From NCBI RefSeq assembly GCF_000009265.1, contig NC_008380.1:2547501-2611500 (forward strand): DNA of 64,000 bases, in the 5' to 3' direction. The notes under the pieces are model-generated. The model did not search any database, was not told the origin of the DNA, and worked only from the letters and a program-made list of their open reading frames with translations. Below are positions 18,276 through 26,432 of this stretch, piece by piece. Each line of letters starts with the position of its first letter. The stretch's first letter is position 1. Origin of the DNA: Rhizobium johnstonii 3841 (GTDB lineage Bacteria; Pseudomonadota; Alphaproteobacteria; Rhizobiales; Rhizobiaceae). The position numbers and the translations under genes are program-made.

Positions 18276-19742
18276 TCAATGGCCGCCGCCAGCGCTGCTT
18301 TCGGAAGCAGCGGCGACCTCGGTCTCTGCCGACGCCTTCGTCGCGCCGCCGCCGTAGATCGCAGGCGCCAGATCGGCTTCGGCCAGCCAGAAATCTCGCT
18401 TCGCGTTGACGGAAAGCAGGATGGAGTTGATCTTGTCGCGGGTGTCGGTGAGCAACTCGAAAGTGTTCGAGATCATGCCGTTGTAGGTCAGCAGGGATTC
18501 TTCCTCGACCTTCGTTCGCAGCGGCACGACGCTGTTGCGGTAGTGTCGCGCGATATCGTAGTTCGAGCGGTAGGCTTCGTATGCCGATCTCGCCTCCGAC
18601 CGGACATTGACGGCCTTCTCCGCCAACTCATTGGCGGCACGCATGTAGCCAAGCTCGGCCTTGCGCATCCGGGCCTTGCCGGTGTCGAAGATTGGGATCG
18701 CGAATTCCAGCTCGGCAAATCCCGTCGTGTCGACCTTCTTGTCGCCGTCCTCGATTTCGCGTTCCGTTTCAAGCCCCGTCAGGATTTCCAGATCGGTCAC
18801 ATACCGAGTTGCCTCTGTCAGTCCATAGGAGCGAGCGGTTGCCTCCAACTCAAGTTTGGCAACTTGCAGATCGATACGGTTGCGAAGTGCCTCCGCCTCG
18901 ATGGTATCGCGCTTGACGACAGCCCTTGGCAGGGACGGCAGGCTGTTCGGGACTTGATAGTCGAGGTCTGAGCCCCAAAGCCCCATAAGGCGCGTAAGCT
19001 CTTCCTTTGTCAGCCGGGCCGCCAGACGTGCCTTTGCGGTTTCGCCCGCAAGCTCGGCTACAAAAACATGCTCGCGAGCTTGAGCGCCTTTGGTCATCGC
19101 TCCGGTCTCGCCCAGCTTCTGTGCTAGCTCGGAGGCGGCATCGGCAGTCGCCTGGGCGCGTTGTAACTGGCCCACGTTCTCCCAGGCAGCAACGGCGTTG
19201 ATCCAGGCGCGACGGGTGTCGGCGGCAAGCTGAAGCGTACGCACAGCAGCGTTCAACTGCGCTTGCCGGAACCGCGTGTCAGCGATTTCGATGTCACGCT
19301 TCTTCGTGGCAAGGGCCAGGATGTTGGTGACGACGGCCCCTTCGACTGTCTTGAAGGCCTCTAACCCGGGCGTCCCGATGCCTGTCAAGCCAACGGCTAC
19401 AGTCGGGTTCAGGAACATTGTTGACTGCCAGGCGTCGGCGGCGCTGTCGCCAAGATCGGCATAGGCGGCCTGGAGGCCTTTGTTGTTGAGCAGCGCGATC
19501 TGGACGGCCGTCTCGACGTCGAGAGGCTTCGTCTGAGCAAGCAGGCTTGTGACCTGTACGGCGGCCGATCGGGCCTGGTTCCGATTCTGGATCCAGACGG
19601 TCTCTTTCGCCGTGACAATGGCGGTCTTGTTGGCAACGGAGGTGAAGCCGGCCTCCTTGCGGGAATACTCGGCGCCTGTGACGCAGCCGCTCAAGGCGAG
19701 CGGGAATGCCAGCGCCACGATCAGTTTTCTGGTGCCGATCAT
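18276..19742 (-). CDS. CusC/TolC-type outer-membrane efflux lipoprotein
   Basis: 488 residues from ATG 19742; the longer frame to 20021 has no support. Lipobox LSGC with Cys20. Two outer-membrane-efflux-protein repeats of long helices follow. The C-terminal tail is Ala/Ser/Gly-rich and ends HGGGH-like (ESSAGGGH). It would form the outer-membrane channel of a copper pump, but no CusA/CusB partners are in the operon. The start overlaps the stop of the small upstream lipoprotein by four bases. Confidence 0.9.
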   Translation of the reverse strand: MIGTRKLIVALAFPLALSGCVTGAEYSRKEAGFTSVANKTAIVTAKETVWIQNRNQARSAAVQVTSLLAQTKPLDVETAVQIALLNNKGLQAAYADLGDSAADAWQSTMFLNPTVAVGLTGIGTPGLEAFKTVEGAVVTNILALATKKRDIEIADTRFRQAQLNAAVRTLQLAADTRRAWINAVAAWENVGQLQRAQATADAASELAQKLGETGAMTKGAQAREHVFVAELAGETAKARLAARLTKEELTRLMGLWGSDLDYQVPNSLPSLPRAVVKRDTIEAEALRNRIDLQVAKLELEATARSYGLTEATRYVTDLEILTGLETEREIEDGDKKVDTTGFAELEFAIPIFDTGKARMRKAELGYMRAANELAEKAVNVRSEARSAYEAYRSNYDIARHYRNSVVPLRTKVEEESLLTYNGMISNTFELLTDTRDKINSILLSVNAKRDFWLAEADLAPAIYGGGATKASAETEVAAASESSAGGGH

Positions 19743-19966
19743 GAGCCGTCTCCATTCATGGGAGACTGCAGATCGTTCTGTCTGCGCCAGGGCTTGGGAT
19801 CGACCGGCTGCCGGGCGACGTAGCCTGCGATCGGCGACCTGTATGCCGCCGGAGGTGCGGACGGCTTGTCGACCGCGGTGGGAGACGCCACCACGTCGGG
19901 AGGAAGTGTGGATGCGCAGCCGCCGACGATAAGCGGCAGCCCCACCACGAAAAGCGAGGGTTTCAT
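19739..19966 (-). CDS. Small lipoprotein translationally coupled to the CusC-like gene
   Basis: 75 residues. Lipoprotein signal with GGC lipobox (Cys17), then a Pro/Ala/Ser-rich unstructured segment (STLPPDVVASPTAVDKPSAPP) and a short basic tail. Its stop overlaps the CusC-like start in an ATGA arrangement. No known domain. It could be an accessory or anchoring protein for the channel. Being short and low-complexity it is easily missed in annotation. Confidence 0.75.
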   Translation of the reverse strand: MKPSLFVVGLPLIVGGCASTLPPDVVASPTAVDKPSAPPAAYRSPIAGYVARQPVDPKPWRRQNDLQSPMNGDGS

Positions 19967-20059
19967 TATGAGATTTCCGAATAGGAGATAGCCTACGGCG
20001 CGCTCGCCCCGAAGCAGGCAAGCGTCCGACTAGACCCGATCAAACGGGTACGTCTCTAT

Positions 20060-20473
20060 TCAGATATTCGGGGGACGGTGGAGGGGCGGCAGCTCGCCAA
20101 GGGTTGTTCGGTCGTCGATGAACTGCCGGATCGAGGTTACGACGGGTCCGCCGACATCCTGGCCTTCACAAATGATGCCGAGCCCGCCACAGAAATCCTT
20201 GCAGCATTCTTGCTTGACAGTCTTCGATACGCCATCTGCGTCATCGCTGACGTCGCCCTGGGAGTGGTCATGGACGGCCATCTTCGTCATGTCATGGCCA
20301 TCGTGATGCTGCATTGCATAGGACTCGGACACGACCGCTGCCATTTCGGGGAACGAGGAGCCATGCATGGCGGCGCTAGCGTTCGACAGCGAGTACCCCG
20401 CCAGTGATACGATGATCACCAGCCGCATCATCACGAGCAGCCTGCTCATTGCGATTCGGTACATCTTGCCCAT
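20060..20473 (-). CDS. Exported His/Met/Cys-rich protein of the copper block
   Basis: 137 residues if started at ATG 20473; ATG 20464 and 20449 are alternatives (GAGGAG lies just upstream). A hydrophobic signal (LLVMMRLVIIVSLAGYS) is followed by a metal-binding-looking stretch (MQHHDGHDMTKMAVHDHSQG) and a Cys cluster (KQECCKDFCGGLGIIC). It fits small periplasmic copper-binding proteins near cop genes, but I do not recognise a named family with confidence. Same strand as the copper operon, 93 bases before the small lipoprotein, so possibly its first gene. Confidence 0.7.
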   Translation of the reverse strand: MGKMYRIAMSRLLVMMRLVIIVSLAGYSLSNASAAMHGSSFPEMAAVVSESYAMQHHDGHDMTKMAVHDHSQGDVSDDADGVSKTVKQECCKDFCGGLGIICEGQDVGGPVVTSIRQFIDDRTTLGELPPLHRPPNI

Positions 20474-20542
20474 GCTCCTCGAACTACATGCAAAGCAGCT
20501 CGATTTCAATTGCGACTCATCTGTCGTCGATGTTCGAGTCCT

Positions 20543-21145
20543 TTATGTGGCACGGAGCCGCTCATCCCGTTCACGATCCTGGTCTTCGTCGCCAAGACCG
20601 GCCTCAATGTCGTGCTGACGCTGGCAACTCCAGAAATTCTCGGCTGATCGTTTCCGGCGCGAGAACACCATCCGGTCGACCGTCTCGTCACGGGCGACCA
20701 GCGTGTGCCAAGCCGCCGCGGCGAGGTGCAGCGCGACCATCGCCAGGATAATTTGCGAGCCGACCACGTGATATGGCGCTATGGCGAACCAGAGGTAGCT
20801 CGCGACGAAGCCCATGCAGGCCTGTCCGATGATTGCGGCGTAGAAGCCATAGTGAAGAGCCTTCGCCGCCCGCTCGGCCCATGAGCCGGGCCATGAACCA
20901 GGCCCGCTGGTTTCGGGTGGCTGAAGGAGACGAAGAACCAGCCGCAGACCCATCAGCAGGCCGATCGCCATTCCCGCATAGTTATGAAGCTGGTGCTGGA
21001 CGACATCCCAATAGGATGGCGTGATACCCATGTGGACAGCGTGGTGGATTCTCTCGATGCTGCCGCCGGTCAGATACTGGACCGGCACCATGAAGGCGAC
21101 GAGCCAGTGAAGTCCTATCTGGGCCAGCGAGTAGCCACTCCTCAT
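20543..21145 (-). CDS. Cytochrome b561-type membrane protein
   Basis: 200 residues with four hydrophobic helices carrying His residues placed for two b hemes (HWLVAF near residue 13, HHAVH at 34-38, HQLHNYAG at 51-58, HLAAAAWH at 159-166). The C-terminal ~35 residues are charged and cytoplasmic. It would pass electrons between quinol and a periplasmic partner. The divergent neighbour encodes cytochrome c', a plausible partner. Sits at the inner side of the copper block. Confidence 0.85.
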   Translation of the reverse strand: MRSGYSLAQIGLHWLVAFMVPVQYLTGGSIERIHHAVHMGITPSYWDVVQHQLHNYAGMAIGLLMGLRLVLRLLQPPETSGPGSWPGSWAERAAKALHYGFYAAIIGQACMGFVASYLWFAIAPYHVVGSQIILAMVALHLAAAAWHTLVARDETVDRMVFSRRKRSAENFWSCQRQHDIEAGLGDEDQDRERDERLRAT

Positions 21146-21432
21146 CGATCCTCTCCGAGCGAAAGGTGCAGACTAACTGGCGACAGTTAATGCTTTCTCA
21201 TTCCGGGTTGCCAAAAGATCTGAATGCTACAGATCAACCGGACTGAGAGCGGTTGGGCGATGTGCTGAGCTGCGTCGACGCGTCGCGCCGTTGCGCGCCG
21301 AGAACTGTGAGGAGATGGCCGCCTGATTGGGGGCGCATCCGCCCTCTTGCTGCCCAAATAAAGACGGATATCCGCTCACGGCATCGGATATTCGTTGCAG
21401 CATCGTGGTCACCAATCCGGGCGGCGGCGTCG

Positions 21433-21987
21433 ATGAGATTAACAGCTGATGCGAACAAATTCGGACTGCTGGCCTTCGTGGCGGCGGTCCTGATGACGGC
21501 GGCCATGTCTTCGGCCGCGGGGGACGTCGTCGCCATTCGGCAGGCGGACATGAAAGCCATGGCCGCAGCGACGAAGACGATTTCCGGCATGTTCAAGGAT
21601 CCGACGACCTACAAGGCTAACGAGTTCAAATGGGCGGCCGACACCATCCGCGACAGGTCCGGGGGCGTTCTCTCCGCACATTTCGCGTCCGAGGCCGACA
21701 GTCGGCAGTCGAAGGCCGGGCCGAACATCCTTAAGGAGCGCGACCGGTTCGACCGCATCGCCAACGACCTGCGCGACTACGCCGTCGCGCTGGACGCCGC
21801 CGCGCAGAACAACCCAGGACCGATGTCCGCCAGCATGCGCATTAAGCCCGGAGAGGCCATGGGCGGCGGACCGCTCGGCACCCACGTCCGCAACGAGCAG
21901 CAGCTGCTGGCAATGCCGGCAGAACACGCGTTCCACCTCATGCTTCAGACGTGTACGACCTGCCACGCCAAGTTCAGGATGGAATAA
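21433..21987 (+). CDS. Cytochrome c' (periplasmic, C-terminal heme site)
   Basis: 184 residues from ATG 21433; upstream in-frame codons give no signal peptide. Signal peptide residues ~1-29 (LLAFVAAVLMTAAMSSAAG). Four-helix bundle with the single CTTCH heme motif near the C-terminus (174-178) followed by KFR, diagnostic of class II cytochrome c. Such proteins bind NO and act in nitrosative stress or electron transfer. The only plus-strand gene in the block, divergent from cytochrome b561 with a 287-base shared upstream region. Confidence 0.9.
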   Translation: MRLTADANKFGLLAFVAAVLMTAAMSSAAGDVVAIRQADMKAMAAATKTISGMFKDPTTYKANEFKWAADTIRDRSGGVLSAHFASEADSRQSKAGPNILKERDRFDRIANDLRDYAVALDAAAQNNPGPMSASMRIKPGEAMGGGPLGTHVRNEQQLLAMPAEHAFHLMLQTCTTCHAKFRME

Positions 21988-22060
21988 GGGCGATCACGCG
22001 GGACCGGGAATTGCTCGCTTTGTTGAAGCGTCCGACCTTTCAAGCACGGCCTCATTCGTT

Positions 22061-22183
22061 TCAAACAGCCATGTTCGACGCTGCCGACATCACTTCCCGA
22101 GGGGCGGGACCGCCGAACATATGGCGGCCATCCTCCTCGACTTCCGTGAAACACCAGCGCACGACGCCATCCCGATCGAGCAG
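22061..22183. repeat. Right copy of the peroxiredoxin 3'-end direct repeat
   Basis: The last 123 bp of the peroxiredoxin-like gene, matching 15405-15505 apart from a 22-bp indel and scattered changes. The two copies are direct repeats 6.65 kb apart (start to start) and together bracket the copper genes. Both begin at the stop codon itself. Confidence 0.85.
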
Positions 22184-22741
22184 GAATTCGCCGACGAGTT
22201 GGCCGTGGCCGGTGGCGATCATCTGCTTGTCATCCTCGGTGATTTCATAGCCGTCCGCCTTGTCGAGGAATTCCGACGCCGCCATCGGGTCCATAGGCGC
22301 TGGAAGCTCGCCCGGCATGTCGATGCGCATCGACATCACAGTGTTCATGCTGACTTTGCGCGGCCACTCATTCTCATCTTCGGTGAATTGAAGATTCGGC
22401 AGGCCAAAGGCCCTGTGCGATGCCCGTTCCGGGTCCGAGGCCGCCAGCAGATTGGGAAGCGGATGGTAGCGGAAATAGAGGCGGGCGCGCTCGATCGGCG
22501 TGTTGACGACGGTCAGGCTGTCGATGCCTTTCTCCTGCAATGCGCCGGTGAGTTCGGCCATCGCGGCGATCTGCCGGCGACAGAAGGGGCAATGCAATCC
22601 GCGGAACAACCCAATGAGCACTGGCTTCTGGCCGCGAAAATCGTCGATGGCGACCTTGCCCTGGCGGGTGATCGCATCCAGCACCACGTTCGGCGCGCGA
22701 TCTCCCGGCTGCAACGGTCTTGCGGCGTGGTTCTCCTGCAT
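22061..22741 (-). CDS. Peroxiredoxin/AhpC-TSA-like thioredoxin-fold protein
   Basis: 226 residues. Thioredoxin fold with the active-site motif HCPFCRR (Cys51, Cys54) in the AhpC-TSA position (GLFRGLHCPFC). The central part carries a Met-rich region (SMNTVMSMRIDMPGELPAPMDPM). Probably a thiol peroxidase or redoxin acting on peroxides in the cytoplasm; no export signal. Its last 123 bp are duplicated at 15405, on the far side of the copper block, suggesting that the block arrived next to, or within, this gene's end. Confidence 0.85.
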   Translation of the reverse strand: MQENHAARPLQPGDRAPNVVLDAITRQGKVAIDDFRGQKPVLIGLFRGLHCPFCRRQIAAMAELTGALQEKGIDSLTVVNTPIERARLYFRYHPLPNLLAASDPERASHRAFGLPNLQFTEDENEWPRKVSMNTVMSMRIDMPGELPAPMDPMAASEFLDKADGYEITEDDKQMIATGHGQLVGEFLLDRDGVVRWCFTEVEEDGRHMFGGPAPREVMSAASNMAV

Positions 22742-22815
22742 GTTTCGTTCCTCCCTTTATCTACTTGAATCGATTTGCCTAATCGATCTCCGGCGATCAC
22801 TGCAACGAGGACAAG

Positions 22816-25800
22816 TCAGTCGAGAAACGGCAGGACGACGAGCGTGCCGGGATCGAGATTGTGGCGGATGCACACATCCTGTGCCAGCGTGAAATACCGT
22901 TCCGCCTCGTCCATGTCGTCATGCTCAAGGCTGAGTGTCGCCAAGCCATCATAGCACGGAAAGAGTAGTTGCGGTTCATCAATTTCCTTCGCAACCTCAA
23001 GGGCTTCCTCGTAATACTTACGAGCTAGCTTTGGCTGCCCGCGGCACTGATGAATCTGGCCCAGCACGATCAGCGGCACGGAGAGATGGTCGCGCTGATC
23101 GAGCGCCCGGTCGATTTCGACGGCCTTCTCCGCCGCTGGTACACCCTCGGCGGCGCAGCGATCGGTGAAGGTGCAGCAGGCAACTGCGAGGTTGGCGAGA
23201 AGGCGCGCCTGGAAGCCGAGATCGCCGATACGGGTCGCAACCTCCAGACCGCGCCGGCAGATTCTGATGGCGTTGGCAGGATCGACGATCGTGTAGAGAA
23301 CGCCGAGATTGGAATAGGCGCGACAGGCAGCACTTTGCAGATCGGCCTTTTCGGCAACCGAGAGGCTGCGCTCCACTTCCTGTACGGCCTCGCGGCGACG
23401 TCCGAGCCGCGCAAAGGCCGCACCCTTCGTATTCAACGCCTCCGCCATCGCTCGCGCTGTCTCCCGTCCGGCCTCGGTCGTCCCGTCGATCGGCAGTGTT
23501 TGCAGGCATTGCAGCGCCTGCGTCGCCCACTCTGCGGCAGCGGCCTGATCCCCCATGCGGAAGGCCAGATGCCCACGCTCCTGCAGGACATGTGCACGTT
23601 CGACCGGCGCATCGATCGTTGCGATCATCGCTTCGGCTTCGGCCAAATGTGTCTCCGCTTGATCGCGGCGTCCTGCATCGAGATGCAAACGGCCGATCTT
23701 GCGCAATATCCTCGCCGCGGCGATAGGATCGTCTTTGGTGCGGTGGATCGCCAGCGCTCGCTGATAATGGTTCAAGGCGGCGTCGCGCAGGCCGGCGGGA
23801 CCGCAGAGATCGGCAAGACGCTCCAAGAGCGCCTGTTGCTCCGGTGTCACCTCCGCCTCGGTTGCGAAGGCCGCAAGGGCCTGACGGTAGAGGCGCATTG
23901 CATCGTCATTGGCGTAGGCCTTGCGCGCCAGATCGCCCGCCGCCATCAGATAGGTGGCGCCCTTGGCCTTTTCGGTGGTCAGGCTGAAATGATGGCCGAG
24001 CTGTGCCAGGTGTTCCGGCCGGTCGGGCGCTGCGCCATATTGACGTTCCAGAACCTGGCCGACCCGTCGATGAAGCTCCATGCGCCGTTGCAGCAGGAGA
24101 TTGTGATAGATGACATCATGCATCAGCGTCTGGCTGAAGCGATAGCCCGGTGACCCGCCGGCATCCGGCCCGCGCAATTCCTCGATGATATTGGCATCGC
24201 AGAGATGGTCCAATGCGGCATCGATGGCGGCCGGGTCTGTGGCGATGGTGCGGAGCAGGGCGGTATCGAACTTCGGGCCGACCACCGCCGCCTCTTGCGC
24301 CAGCCGTCTGATGTCCTGTGGCAGACGATCGACGCGGGCAAGCAACAGGGCTTGCAGGTTCAGTGGTATATCGACATCCGTGTCTTCCGCTGCAACATGC
24401 CAGCGCTGGCCGTCATTGTGCAACGTGCCCATGTCGATCAGCGCCCGAAGGGTTTCTTCGATGAAAAGCGGATTGCCGCCGGCGCGATCGAGGATGCGTT
24501 TGCGCATCGTTACCGGCAACTTGGCATAGCTCTCGCCAAAAAACGCAGCAAGCAGCTTCTGCCCGTCGGCCGCAAAGAGTGGGGCAAGACGCTGCACGGT
24601 GACGCTGACACGATTGGAGTCCAGTGGGTCGGTCTGCGATGTCGGCCGGTAGACCGCCAGCAGCATCAACCGGCTGCGCTCCAGCCGGTCCATCATGAAG
24701 CGAAGCACTTCCAGCGAGGCGGCGTCCGCCCAATGCAGATCCTCAATGACAAGCAGCAGGGGACCTTGCGCCAGCCGCCGCTCGAAGACGGTGCGGACGG
24801 CATAGAAGATCTGCCGCCGCAGCTGCTCCGGCTCGATGTACCGCAACGCGCCATCGGGATCGCCGAGGCCGAGGACATGCAGAAAGAGCGGCAGAAGTCC
24901 CTCGACGTCTTCCTGTGTTAGATCGAGCGCGCGGAACCCCGTTGCCAGCAATTGCCGCGCCCTGTCGAGATCATCCCGCTCGCCGATGCCGTAGGCGCTG
25001 CGGACGACCGCGCCAAGCGTGCCATAGGATTGTTCGCCGAGGGGAGAGCAGGTCGCCTTGCGGATGGCGAGGCCCTGGAAACGGGCGGCATTGCTGGCTA
25101 TCGCGACGAATTCGTTGACCAGCCGCGACTTGCCGATGCCCGCTTCGCCGATCAGGCGGACGAGCTGCGCCGCACCACCGCAGGCAAGATCGAGGCATGT
25201 CAGCAACCGCGACATTTCCGTATCCCGTCCGATCATCGGCGCCTGAAGGCCGAAACTCTCGAGCCCGCGCGCCGTATGCGGCGCTTCCGACAGCCCTGTC
25301 AGCCGATGGACAAGGACGTTTCCGCTTTTGCCGCGCAACGCCTGCGCGCCGAGACTCTCGAAGGCAAAGGCATGGCGGGTGAGGCGATAGGTCAGCGGCC
25401 CGACAAGGATATCGTTTTCGCCGGCCATGGATTGCAGGCGTTGGGCGGTGTTCACCGTGTCGCCGGTCACCGAATAGGATTTTGTACTGACCGCGCCGAA
25501 GCCGCCGGTGACGACAGGGCCGCTATTGATGCCGATATGCAGACGCAGCGGCACGCCGGCGCGGGCGTGCCAGCGCTCGCCGACCTGCGTCGCCCGACCG
25601 ATCATATCGAGTGCGGCACCGAGCGCCCGGACCGGATCGTCCTCATGAGCGACAGGCGCGCCAAACAGCGCCAGCAGCGCATCACCGACGAACTTGTCGA
25701 CGAAGCCGCCATAGGCCTCGACTGCCTGGGTCATCTCTTCGAACAATTCGTTCTGCAGCACCCGCATGACTTCGGGGTCGATCTGCTCGCTCAGGGTCGT

Positions 25801-26070
25801 GAAGCCGCAGAGATCGGCAAAGAGCACGGTCACCGGCCGCCGGTCGGCATCGCCCTCCGATTTAGACGGCACCGCCTCGATCTTAGGCTTCGATGCGGCT
25901 TGGACTTTGCTGGGAATAGAAGCACCACATGCGGGGCAGAAGGCAAAATCGGGCTGACAAGGATTACCGCAGGCGGCGCAGGTGACAGGTTGCCTTGCGC
26001 CGCATCGCGGACAGAAAGCAAAACCGCTCTGAATATCGAACCCGCAGCCGCTGCACTCCATCGGACGCAT
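22816..26070 (-). CDS. Zinc-ribbon / class III cyclase / AAA ATPase / TPR multidomain protein
   Basis: 1084 residues. N-terminal double zinc ribbon (Cys6, 9, 20, 23 and 31, 34, 45, 48). Class III nucleotide cyclase domain about 75-260 with metal Asp86 (FADLCGF) and Asp130 (FVGDALLALFG). AAA/NACHT-like ATPase about 275-600 with Walker A GEAGIGKS and Walker B LLLVIEDLHWAD, then long TPR repeats to the C-terminus. The family (adenylate/guanylate cyclase with ATPase and TPR) is expanded in rhizobia and has unclear signals. Start ATG 26070 or 26061. Stands alone; cyclase activity is likely since metal residues are present. Confidence 0.9.
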   Translation of the reverse strand: MRPMECSGCGFDIQSGFAFCPRCGARQPVTCAACGNPCQPDFAFCPACGASIPSKVQAASKPKIEAVPSKSEGDADRRPVTVLFADLCGFTTLSEQIDPEVMRVLQNELFEEMTQAVEAYGGFVDKFVGDALLALFGAPVAHEDDPVRALGAALDMIGRATQVGERWHARAGVPLRLHIGINSGPVVTGGFGAVSTKSYSVTGDTVNTAQRLQSMAGENDILVGPLTYRLTRHAFAFESLGAQALRGKSGNVLVHRLTGLSEAPHTARGLESFGLQAPMIGRDTEMSRLLTCLDLACGGAAQLVRLIGEAGIGKSRLVNEFVAIASNAARFQGLAIRKATCSPLGEQSYGTLGAVVRSAYGIGERDDLDRARQLLATGFRALDLTQEDVEGLLPLFLHVLGLGDPDGALRYIEPEQLRRQIFYAVRTVFERRLAQGPLLLVIEDLHWADAASLEVLRFMMDRLERSRLMLLAVYRPTSQTDPLDSNRVSVTVQRLAPLFAADGQKLLAAFFGESYAKLPVTMRKRILDRAGGNPLFIEETLRALIDMGTLHNDGQRWHVAAEDTDVDIPLNLQALLLARVDRLPQDIRRLAQEAAVVGPKFDTALLRTIATDPAAIDAALDHLCDANIIEELRGPDAGGSPGYRFSQTLMHDVIYHNLLLQRRMELHRRVGQVLERQYGAAPDRPEHLAQLGHHFSLTTEKAKGATYLMAAGDLARKAYANDDAMRLYRQALAAFATEAEVTPEQQALLERLADLCGPAGLRDAALNHYQRALAIHRTKDDPIAAARILRKIGRLHLDAGRRDQAETHLAEAEAMIATIDAPVERAHVLQERGHLAFRMGDQAAAAEWATQALQCLQTLPIDGTTEAGRETARAMAEALNTKGAAFARLGRRREAVQEVERSLSVAEKADLQSAACRAYSNLGVLYTIVDPANAIRICRRGLEVATRIGDLGFQARLLANLAVACCTFTDRCAAEGVPAAEKAVEIDRALDQRDHLSVPLIVLGQIHQCRGQPKLARKYYEEALEVAKEIDEPQLLFPCYDGLATLSLEHDDMDEAERYFTLAQDVCIRHNLDPGTLVVLPFLD

Positions 26071-26327
26071 CTCACGAAACCCCGATGTACGACTATTTCA
26101 GCCGCAACCAGCAGGCGCCTCAGACAGGGGACAAGCATGAACCTGCTGCCGCAGGCCCGCAAGCACTAAACAAGCGGCGGACCGACGATGATGATCCTGA
26201 TCAGATCATCCCCGAGACAGCGAGGCTGCCTCGTGACACAGGGAGAACGGATACCTCGGATTCCTCGGCCAGCAATTCGGCTTCTCTGCGGGCTGGAAAA
26301 AATCGATCCCATCGAACGGTACAAAGA

Positions 26328-26355
26328 CATGATCGAGACGCCAGTCTCGATCATG
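26328..26355 (-). terminator. Candidate terminator downstream of the acetolactate synthase gene
   Basis: Perfect 12-bp inverted repeat CATGATCGAGAC / GTCTCGATCATG with a 4-base loop, 78 bases past the acetolactate synthase stop and followed on the minus strand by TCTTTGT. The U-run is weak. The 361-base gap 26071-26432 contains no other feature I can support; short frames there look like noise. Confidence 0.5.
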
Positions 26356-26432
26356 AGGTCCTCGGCTAGCATCGACGATGACTCTGGTTCGCAGGATCGC
26401 GGCTTGCTTTTGGCGTGTTCGATCATCAGCCG

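Noticed and set aside
24952..26169. 405-codon plus-strand frame opposite the cyclase/ATPase gene
   Set aside because: No family similarity, no ribosome-binding site, and its sequence is dictated by the opposite-strand gene.
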